Under the pieces are notes generated by a model. The model saw nothing but the letters and a program-made list of their open reading frames with translations, did not search any database and was not told where the DNA came from. The position numbers and the translations under genes are program-made. Below, in pieces: positions 47,145-56,900 of a stretch of 64,000 nt of DNA. Source of the DNA: Macrocystis pyrifera. Its lineage: Eukaryota; Sar; Phaeophyceae; Laminariales; Laminariaceae. Positions within the stretch are counted from its first letter, which is position 1. Each line of letters opens with the position of its first letter. Location of the stretch: the NCBI GenBank assembly GCA_031763025.1, contig JASSKH010000037.1:1364001-1428000 (forward strand), in the 5' to 3' direction.

Positions 47145-48170
47145 CCGTGTCTGCCGGTGGGTTACCATGTCAGCTTCCCGGACTCTGCCGGACGCTTCGA
47201 TTATCTAACGCTCGCCTTGTCCTTTGTTTCTTCAACCTCAACCATGCTCACTCTATCCAACAAATAGACCCCCTACCCCTTACCCTAATTACGCCTGAAG
47301 TGCAAGCTGCGCTGCGGGCATTTATTACGTACAGTTTGAAGCGCCCGTCATATTGTGTTTGATCGATGAATGCTACCCCAACATATGGAAGGTGAGCCCT
47401 ATTTCTGTGTGAAGATGTATATTCTCGGAAAACTGGCTCGTTCGGGTTTTCGATAGCTTCTATACTACTGTAGCCCCCATGCCGCGTAAAATACACCCCC
47501 ATGGGCCGTACTTGCGCACCGGATTTGCAAATATCTATTTGCACACCCTCCGTATATGATGGTATTGGTGCCGACCGTTCACTCTGAGTGAATTGTCGCA
47601 CAAGGCACGCGTACTGCTGTAGTACGGATCTATGTATTCGTCACTCCGGTTCCCTCCGGAGCGGGTCGAACGTCTTGCTGCTCCATGGCTTGCGGTTGGA
47701 TCGCTCATTTGTCATTTTCGCCAAGAAGCTGCGTAGAAGAACTGCATAGATACTAATCTTCAATGTTCGTTTTACCGAGAGGACTGTATAGCGTTCCGGT
47801 GCAGTAGGAAGGTACGAGACTTCCAGACCTCGACCTCCAGCGATAGCGCTACTATTATAGCAGGTGCTCTCCGTGAGCTACAACGACACGGGGTTGGGGG
47901 ACGCTGAGTGGGGCGCTATGTTTGACGGACAAGAGGTCGACCAGCCCGGGTCGAACAGACCAAACACAGAAGTGAGGCAGGGGGGCGACGGAAATCGCCT
48001 GAGCCTCTTCACCCATATTTTGGGGCATAGCCCATTTAGTACTCGGGAACAGAGTCGGATCCTTTTTTCAGTGGGAAATGGGTTAGGCCGCACAACAGAA
48101 AGGCCCCTAGAAATTTCCGGGAAAGTGTGGGTGGGTAATGGCCGCATTTTAAGGAGTTTTGGTTACAAGT
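47145..48170. other. No gene seen
   Basis: A minus frame at 47,248-47,601 (117 residues) may still belong to the recombinase remnant. The rest has short frames only. Confidence 0.3.
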
Positions 48171-48171
48171 A

Positions 48172-48350
48172 CAAGTATTATTCTTCGCTTTTACTCTCCA
48201 GCTCACCTCGCAACGAGTTCTGAGTCTTTGCTCTTAGCGACCTTCTAAAAACGTTCCGGTCACAGGTGCCTGTCTCCCCGTCTCCCCCCCGACACGTGTC
48301 TTGGTTTTTATTTTTTTTTAGCGCAGAGAGATAATCCAGCATCCCCACGC
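48172..48350 (-). mobile_element. tRNA-derived SINE, family 1, degenerate 3' fragment
   Basis: Keeps TTTTACTCTCCAGCTCAC, GGTCACAGGTG, CTCCCCCCCGACACGTG and CCAGCATCCCCACGCT in the order of copy b. The tRNA-like head is not visible. Confidence 0.6.
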
Positions 48351-48533
48351 TACCCCTCTTTTATCATCGGTTTTCTCCAACCCGTGTTTCCTTCGCCCCA
48401 CGACCCCTCTCAGTAGTCTTGACCACCGGGCTGAGAGAATCGCGTAGCACAGCAGTCGTTTTTTTTTTTCGCACGAAGTACTGGAGCGAACCACGTTGAG
48501 CCATGCCACAGAAATAGGGGGGGGGGGGTGTGG

Positions 48534-48643
48534 TATTACAGAGGACCATAGTAAATAGCACCTACGGTACACACAAAAACCTATATATTTCCCTATATTT
48601 ACTAACAAAATTTGGTCCCGTTAACTACGGCCCCCCGTAATAG
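48534..48643. mobile_element. TA-flanked MITE, copy 6
   Basis: Same family with diverged ends (ATTACAGAGGACCATAGTAA and GGCCCCCCGTAATA). A run of G lies just upstream. Confidence 0.88.
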
Positions 48644-48649
48644 TACTGT

Positions 48650-49175
48650 TGAGCCCAACATAATCTTGTGACTGACGGAGCTCTTGAACCCTTTTATGAA
48701 TAGTACTGCCTGCGGTCCCGATTATTGAACAAAGCACTTGGAATTAGAGTGGTCCGTTCTCAAAAACGGAACTGTGGTAAGGGCATCGAGGAACCGCACA
48801 TTAAGGGATGTGACACACCTTATCGTCGGGTCATCTGTGTCCAAGAACATGCCGATGTAGTAGTACAACATGAAGCATTCGCACGAAGTCTAGCTCCGTA
48901 CTAGGTACGTACTACTGTTGGCCACGGTTCCCAAACGTTTTTACCTGGTATTCCTTCGCAGCCGACGGGACTGTTCCGCGGGTTGGAGCTGCCATCTTTT
49001 TTCTCAAAATCGATTTTGGGTGAGGGGGTGCAGAGCTCCTTACGACTGACTGTGCTGCTTCGCCACACCAGGCAAATATCAGCGACCAGAACTTAGAAAC
49101 CTGAGAAGAATTAAGTGCCCTCTCTGCCTCAGGATGGATGGCTTTTAGTTCTTGCTTGCTCCCTAAATGGCATTC
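48650..49175. other. No gene seen
   Basis: Short frames and no repeats recognised, between MITE copy 6 and block U copy 2. Confidence 0.35.
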
Positions 49176-49177
49176 CA

Positions 49178-50820
49178 AAAAGCTGGCCAAAACCCGCTAA
49201 AATCTGGCGCTTTCGACGAAACCTCGAGAGTTTTCACGAGCTATATGTTTTTCCTTGGGAAAATGGTATGCCTGGAAAATGCCGAGAGCTTCGTATCTAA
49301 ATATGTTGTTGAAGTATGCATATATATTGGAAGAGTGCGCAAAAATCACCAAGATCGAGAGTTAACAAACATCAGTAGCTGCTTATTACGGGGGACCATA
49401 GTAAATAGGACCTACGGTACACTTAAAAACCTACATATTTCCCTATTTTTACCAACAATATTTGGTCCTATTTACTATGGTCCCCCGTACTAGTATTTTA
49501 CAAGTAAGTGTGGCCGACGGCATGGGATCGGGGTGCCAAGTGGACCATGCCGGCGGCGGCTAGTTAGATGTCCGGGGTCAGTTTGAAAGACTCAGATCCC
49601 GTGCGGGATCAGGTCGTCGTGAGATCAAGGCGCCAGGAGCGAGAGCAAGGTGTTTAGAAGCAGACCTCTGGTAAAAAGTATAACCTATATACTAGGGTAG
49701 GTATAGATGTATCTGCGGGTACGGCCTATTGCCTCTCGCAAGAAGGCATGGGGTTTTAGTGCAGAAACGAAAGCAGATTGTCCGCTTTATCGAATCGAAG
49801 AGTATCCGAAACAATAGAGTACTCTCCAGAATATATTCTTCGCTTTGAGATCAACGTGCCAACCATGTTTTCGGATTCCAGAACAAACGTTTCCTCGCTT
49901 GGGGCGTGGAAATTTGGACTAATACATTCTCAGGTGTATCGGTGCACCACAATCAATGAGATGTAACGTAACTATTAATATCACAGATAGCTAACGGATA
50001 TTGGCTGAACCTTAGTTATTGTATGCATACGGTGCTACAATGTCAGCTACGCTCACCTCTGTCTACTGAAAAGTTGAAATAATGAAGTCAGTCGATTCTG
50101 GGATGGTGGGAAAACCATCCTCTGCGAAGCAACGTGCAAAAAAGCTCAAAAAAGAATGTGCGGTAGCGGCAATGTGCTCCAGCGCAACTTTTCACCTCCT
50201 AAGTATACTTTATTACCCTGTTGTGCACATTAAGCCAGATGAACTGGTCGTACCTGATCATCCCTTCAGGGCTATGGTTGATACGGAGTCAGGGCCTTCC
50301 AACGTACGTTTAGATGCCCAGGTTTGACCCCCAACATTACTGCTATCCGTAGTAACTTTCCCGACAGTGCATATATGTAAACGGGTCGCTCCGAACTCTG
50401 CACAAAACAAGTACCCACAACTAACAGCAGCACCACTCGTGTACAAGAAGCTCTGCCCGTGATTGGTGCTGGCGTTTTCCAAGCACCAGCAACCAAATGG
50501 AGAAGACCACCCAGCCACCAGTACCCCCTTCCGGTGGACGCATGACTACCTCACAGGTCGGTCCGTTTTTTCAAGCCGCCACCACGCTTCTGGAGAGAAG
50601 GGCTTTTTTTATTAATACGTAGCCGCCCTGAGGCGTTGACTGCTTGGAACCGCCCAGGTGTCGATCGACGATTGCTCAAGAGAAGCAGAAGAGTGGAGAC
50701 CATTTCGCACAATCCATTCGCCCGTGACAACTTCAGTACCTTTCGCTGTTTGCCCCTGAAGAAAGCGTGGAGCAGTGGGTCGAAACCACGTTCTCTATTC
50801 TCCCACGCGCTTGTAGTCGA
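49178..50820 (+). repeat. Block U, copy 2 (segmental duplication)
   Basis: Counterpart of 16,720-18,710, about 3 kb upstream of gene 3 exon A. It contains MITE copy 7, absent from copy 1. The parallel peptide region at 50,140-50,290 reads CAVAAMC and IKPDELV. No function can be assigned. Confidence 0.6.
49384..49493. mobile_element. TA-flanked MITE, copy 7
   Basis: Same family, inserted in block U of unit 3. The matching place in unit 2 (about 17,105) is empty. Confidence 0.9.
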
Positions 50821-51369
50821 GGGCGGACGCAGATACTGATTTAGTTGTAGTATACAGCAGCGGTGTGCCTGGTACCTGGTAGCCTACAGCTACAGGTTTT
50901 CAAACGAATACGACCGGCACGACAAGAATCTCACAGTCTGTCATTGACAGCGGCAAGCTGTTCCGCTAGGCTGCGTCGATGCGCATCATCGTCTCTGCCG
51001 ATCCGACAGAGCACGAAGAGAGACCTGTAGACCCTCTGCACGTTGTGCGATCAGCCATGGCGTGGGAGAGGCTCTGGTCAGTCTTACGCACTGGTGGGTG
51101 ATGGCATGGCTTACTCGGTGGAGCGGCTGCCCTATCCTTTACGTTCTGAATTGTTCTAAAGGGCCTGGCAAAAGTTGGAATATTGAAATATGTAGGGACT
51201 GATTTTTTCGGGGGTTATTAATTGCTTTCGTGTTTCGCGCAAACAACTACGGACGAAAGATAACAATGCATACTTAGCGGCTCGAAGCACCAACCTCCTC
51301 AGCAATCTCCGGGGCGAAGCCCTTGCCATGTCCTACCATTTTCAAGGCTTCGTATAGTTTGTTGACAGG

Positions 51370-52030
51370 ATGGTAACGCGGCAGAACCGTGAGGGGGCGG
51401 GACGGCAATTCCGCCGGGAACTTTTCCTGCCGTCTCTCCGTCCCATCCCATCCCGTCGAAAAAACAAATTGCCACCTACAACTACCATCTATTCCCGTCT
51501 AGATGCAAATATGTATCGCCTTCAATTGCCGTCCCTTTCTGTCAAGAAGATTTCTCCCGTCGCAACATGCAACGTGTCATCCCTTCCGGCCAAGGAAATA
51601 GTTCTAGCCGAACTTGACCGTTTCTTCCCTTCGAGGAATTGTTTGCTTACATCCATCCCTCCAAGAAAATACTTCTCACGGCAAATCACCATCTCTTCCC
51701 GTCAAAACAGTATTAGTTTCGACCGGAAATTACCATGCTTTCCCATCCAGGAAAAAATTCCAGCCGGAAATTACGGAACGAGACCCTCCCTTTTCATTCA
51801 TAGAACATATTTCCCGCTGGAAGCTACAATCCTTCCTCGTCAAAAGCAATTTCCCTTTTCGTGTATTCCCGGCTCTCCCCATTGAGACACGCCTCCATCG
51901 ATTTACATCCTACCAGGTCAAGCCATTTTTCTCGTCCAACTCCGTCGACTCTCCCCACTAAGACACACATCCATCGGTTCACATCCCATCAGGTCCAGAT
52001 TTTTCCGTCCATTTCCGTCGTACGAAGAGA
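51370..52030 (-). repeat. Degenerate CCGTC / CGGAAATTAC repeat array
   Basis: Irregular units with TTCCCGTC, CGGAAATTACC and TCCCGTCAAAA. The words are the reverse complement of the GACGGAAA and GACGGTA units at 28.4-29.8 kb, so it may be an inverted relative of that element. Confidence 0.5.
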
Positions 52031-52509
52031 TCAGAACCTGGACTATGCCACAGACAGCCAAGTCACCACCATCGCCATCACGTACGCAACGCCCATCGCA
52101 CACATGGAGAACCCAAGACGACAAAATCACGGCGATGGTACCGGTAGTGCGCGGGGCCCACTACTGCCGGTGGTACTATCACATACAGTCGGCACAGCCG
52201 CCGATACCACCAGCATAGCCATCAACGAAGTCGCCGACAGTTAGCACTACAATCACCGTTTTCACTGTAGCGGGCTCTGGAGTTGATAGGATATATGTGA
52301 CGTACGCCGTGTGGGAACTGTTGCAAGAGTTGGAGCCGGCCGTGAATGGCAATATTGTGCACTGCTCTGTGTTGAAGACACCATCTGCCGCGGGACAGCT
52401 TCTAACTGTCCGCTATATGCTAGCGCGACCGACAGTTTATGTTCACGCGGTCCGACAAGCAAACTATATTTCCCCAGTTTCTGCTGGGGTCTCTGTGAGG
52501 TAAATTCGG

Positions 52510-52548
52510 ATGTTGTCTGTCTGTCCGTCCGTCCGTCCGTCCGTCCGT

Positions 52549-52580
<32 letters not shown>

Positions 52581-52632
52581 TTGCCTGTCTGTCTGTTTGC
52601 CTGTCTGTCTGTTTGCCTGTCTGTCTGTTTGC

Positions 52633-52671
<39 letters not shown>

Positions 52672-52853
52672 CCTGTATGTATGTATGTATGTATGTATGT
52701 ATGTATGTATGTATGTATGTATGTATGTATGTATGTATGTATGTATGTATGTCTGTCGGTCTGTATATATGTCTGTATGTCTGTTTGTATGTCTGTTTGT
52801 TTGCGTGTCTGTCTGTTTGTCTGTCTGTCTGTTTGCCTGTCTGTCTGTTTGCC

Positions 52854-52928
<75 letters not shown>

Positions 52929-53000
52929 GTGCCTGCCTGTCTGCCTTTATGTCTGTATGTCTGCCTCCCTGTCTGCATGTGTGCCTATATACCCGCCTGT
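52510..53000. repeat. Tetranucleotide array CTGT/ATGT/CCGT
   Basis: Nearly 500 bp of tetramers: CCGT at the start, then CTGT with TTGC interruptions, a pure ATGT block at 52,676-52,750, then CTGT again. The long frames through it (for example SVCLSVCLSVCL) are artefacts of the repeat. Confidence 0.97.
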
Positions 53001-53004
53001 GTAC

Positions 53005-53595
53005 CTGCCTTCTTTCTTTCCAGAAAACATGAGGTGTTTTGTTTTCGATGTCGTCCAGCCAGTATGGCATACCTAACTGACGAAGCCTTTGTACCTGGTG
53101 TGTACTAAACACGGAAGTATAAGTTTTATCAATTGGTCGGACCAAGTATTTCCTAGACTTAAATTCAGCGGAAAAAGGCATTCCTAGTTCTAGACAAACA
53201 TATGTACAGTATCCGTCGGCCCCGGAGAGGGCTTCACTTTCCCTTAGTATACTGTAGGATTTAGAACTCCGAAAAAAACGCCTCTTTTGTCGTCACTGGC
53301 TTCAGGTTTGTTCCTGCTTTCATCATAATTTTGTTACCATAAAAAAAAAATCTCTATCGTATCTTTGCACAAGAAAAAATTAACGTTCAGCTCATTTTGA
53401 CTTTTTTTCTCAATGCCGATTGAACAATACCCGTGCTCCTCTTGGCAGTACTGCTGTCGCATTTATTGACGGCCCCGATTGCCCTACATCCTTCACGATT
53501 TCGGGCATGCGAGGAGCCGGCGGCTGGCGTCAGGCCGCCGAAGTCCGTTGTGTACAGTACGAAAAAAAAGTGTCCACACATCGATGTACGACTCT
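53005..53595. other. Upstream region of gene 3; no exon resolved
   Basis: A frame at 53,420-53,570 (FIDGPDCPTSFTISG, then GWRQAAEVRCVQYEKK) looks mildly protein-like and could hold a first exon of gene 3. There is no counterpart upstream of copies 1 or 2, so this is weak. Confidence 0.2.
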
Positions 53596-53598
53596 CAG

Positions 53599-53712
53599 GT
53601 CGAAAACCCGTTCACCGATGGTTTCTTAGTGTTGATGTCGCAACGTGCGTACTGCCTGCAGTATGCTCAGTGTCGAGCACCATCAACGAAATCACCGGGC
53701 AATGACCCGAAG
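53599..53712 (+). CDS. Possible upstream exon of tetraspan copy 3
   Basis: A 114-base open stretch between ACTCTCAG and AAG|GTGAAA. It is phase 0 at the end, which would join cleanly to exon A. It reads VENPFTDGFLVLMSQRAYCL, QYAQC, then NDPK. A homologous stretch lies upstream of copy 1 at 4530-4630, sharing GTGTTGATG, CCCAGTGTCGA and CAATGACCCGAAGGTG. The copy 1 version is not open throughout. It could be a real N-terminal exon or just conserved intron or promoter sequence. Confidence 0.3.
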
Positions 53713-53819
53713 GTGAAATAGTTCGTTCCTTGCTGAAACCAGGTCGCGGTGTACTTACTTCGACTATATTTACACCCGGCACCCTTCGCTTCGTGTCGTA
53801 CTTCGAAACCCTCGCGTAG

Positions 53820-53986
53820 GTGTTCTGGATCTACTGCGGCTACTGGGGTACATGCCTTGCCACCGTCATCACGTGGGCGTTTGCTGTGGCTGCAGCGACA
53901 GATGATGGGTTGGCTTGGGGGAAAATGGAACTGGACTCTGGGGACACGTTGCAGCAGCGATATCATTGATTACAAATGCAAACACC
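53820..53986 (+). pseudogene. Copy 3 exon A with one-base shift
   Basis: Acceptor CTCGCGTAG and donor CACC|GTGAGTG are both kept. The exon differs from copy 1 by a 9-base in-frame addition (CGGCTACTGG region) and one extra base after the DD codons. Staying in the first frame meets TGA at 53966-53968. The loop-1 half in the second frame still has a Cys pair and an N-W-T sequon, so both halves look selected until recently. Confidence 0.55.
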
Positions 53987-56900
53987 GTGAGTGTGCCCCA
54001 TGGGGAAAGCTTGATGTTGACATTGGGTAAAACACCAAGAAGTAGGTATCGACGTCGTCAGGCCAATAGCTCACGCAGAACGCAGAGTCCCTTGAGTGGC
54101 GAAACGCGAGTGTTCGCTTGGTTTGGACTGCTTTTATATTTAGTTTGGTCGGCTTTTTTTAAAAACAATAATCCCCCGTTTTGTTTTCGTCTTCTTTTAG
54201 TTTCGTTTTTGTCCCGATTCTTGACGTTTTTTGCTCAGTTGCGTCATTTTTTTTTTTTTTTTTTGTTGTATGTTTTGTGAGCTGTTGAAGTTGAGCGAGT
54301 AGTGCAGTAAGCATTGACTTTGCAAGTTACTACCTACTGCTGCCGAGTCTACTGAGTTTGACGCACAAAGCATTCTTCTCGTCACTTTCTTTGTATTTTT
54401 TTCGTCGTTTTCTCGTGTTTTTAGTTCCATTCGTCGTATTGTTCGTGGTGTACTCGATATCTCGCTTAGTTTTGACTGTTTCTTATCATGATTCGAGTTT
54501 CGAAAAAAAAGTCCTTGTTATTTTTTCAATTTCTGTTTTTCGAAAGAAAAATCTGCCGGATTTTCTCCACTTTTAATCGTTTTTTTTTTTCTCTTTTTTT
54601 TCGATTACCCTTGAATACTGCGGAGTGTTGTTTTATCTTCGATTACTATCTGCTTCTGCTGAGTCTGCTGAGTCTGCTGAGTCTGACGCAGAACAATGCT
54701 TTATTTATTTCTTCATTTACTTTCTCTCGTGTATATATTTGATTTCCTTGTACTTTGTCGTTTGCATTCGTTCATGTTTCCTTTCGTCGTTTTTAATCGC
54801 GGGTTTCTCGATTGTCTCCATTAGTTTCGGCTGTTTTTCGAGTCTGCTTTGATTTTTTTTTTTTTTCCCCACCCCTCCCCCGCCCCTTCCCCCGTTTTTC
54901 TTTACCTTACTTCGTATTTTCCGCCCCCCCCGTCGTTTTCGGTTGTTTTGCTTAGTTTTTTTTCTTTTATTTATAGATGTAGAAAGTAAAGAAAGCATTG
55001 CTCTTACTTTCTTTTATCTTTACTTTTATTGAATGCATTTGCTTTCCATGTACTGTCTTTTGTCGTTTGCTTTTCTTTTTATTTTCTTTCGCCTTCCTGT
55101 TTGTTGTTTCTCGATTATCTCCTTCGAATTTGACTGTTTTTCGACTCTGATCCAAGTTTTTTTTTTTTCAACTCCGCCACCCGGACGTTACTTACTTTAG
55201 TATTTTTTCTCCCATTTTTTTTTTTTAAGATCTCGCTCAGTGTGGACTGTTTTTTCCCCCGATTTTTCAGTTGCCTAAAAAGCGCGTAGCTCTTGGCATC
55301 TGCAAGTCCTAAGCTCCATCAAACCATGGATCCCTGCCCGCTCCCGTTTTTTGTCTAGTTTCTCCTTGAGCGAGAGTAGCGAGCGGAAGCCGTCTGCAGA
55401 GAAAAACGCCTTGCTTATTTTTTACAGTGTGACAGAAAATGTTTGCTCCCCTCAAAAAGCGCAGTTGATTGTGCAGCTGGCTGCACTTTATGTGTTCGTG
55501 TGATTGCTGCTCTATTTTACCGGGATATCGTCAACTGGCGTAGTAATCCACGGTTGTATCGTTTTATGGCGTTTTCAATTTCGTCAGACATTTCAGTTGA
55601 TTGCAGCGTTGCATTATCGTCAACTGGCGTAGTAATTCACGGTTGTACCGTTTTATGGCGTTTTCAATTTCGTCAGACATTTCAGTTGATTGCAGCGTTG
55701 CGTTGTCGTCAACAGGCGTAGTAATCCACGGTTGTACCGTTTTATGGCGTTTTCAATTTCGTCAGACATTTCAGTTGATTGCAGCGCATAAACTAGTGCA
55801 TTATTAGCCTGTCAGACACGATTCGGAGTTCTCGAGGCGGAAAACCACAGTGAACTGCGGAATTAGCTGTTTCGCTTTCATATCTCACCTATGGTGCCGA
55901 CGCGAAATGCCTCCTACTTTTGGTATCATTTTGCACCGGTACTGCACAAGCAGCACACAACTATTACGGGGGACCGTAGTAAATAAGATCAAACATTGTT
56001 AGTAAAAATAAGGAAAAATGTAGGTTTTTGTGTGTACCTTAGGTCCCATTTACTGTGGTCCCCCGTAATAGACGAAAAGTCGAGTCCCTAGCCATAAAAA
56101 CGGTATACTCTCTGCTCTTGCCGGTGGAATGGGGGAAACCCGCCTCTGGAAATCCCATACTTACATTGGCCGCGCCCATTAACCAAGGCACCCCTGTAGT
56201 ACTATGCCCATGTAGTCGCCACAAACCCCCAAGGTGCAGCGACGCTCAATTTAACTACTCCGATTGGTTCTCGCCGTTTTATGGCGCAGGGTTCGCCGTT
56301 TCTTGGCGTACAGGACACCGACAGATACGGCCATCAACGCCAATCGCCTGTAAACGTTTAGGAGAACTTAACCAGACAAGAGGATAGGGGTTTGTTGTCA
56401 GGTGACGGCACAGGGATGCCTTGGCCAATGCGCGCTGCCGATATGAGGTGGTCCCTGAGGTGGGTTTGCCTCCTATGCCGACAAGTGGCGCAAAACACCC
56501 CCGGTGTTATACCGTTTACTATTACGGGGGGCCATAGTTAATAGGACCAAATATTGTTGGTAAAAATAGGGAAATATATAGGGTTTTGTGTGTACCGTAG
56601 GTCCTATTTACCATGGTCTCCCGTAATAGCTTACTCCCATACATATATCGCGTATGATACCAACGTACAGTCTAGTGCCATAAATGGGGAATGGTTTCGA
56701 CAACCGCTCCTTGCAAGCAATGCATAACAAGAAGAGAGAAAAGAGCGGCAAATACATTATTCAGGCCACGGTGGACTCTCAGGAATTTTTGTTGCAGGCG
56801 CGAGTAGGCGTTTCGCCAAAACATACAAACGACGTGGAGATAGAAGAAAGGATTTGCAAACAAGATCATTTTTTCTCGGGTTCAGAAAAAGGCTACAACC

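Noticed and set aside
52311-53181. Long open frames on both strands, up to 265 residues, rich in VCLS or DRQT repeats
   Set aside because: They are produced by the CTGT/ATGT tetranucleotide array, which has few stops in any frame.
54358-54852. Serial + strand frames rich in Phe and Ser with membrane-like stretches
   Set aside because: They come from T-rich low-complexity sequence inside an intron.
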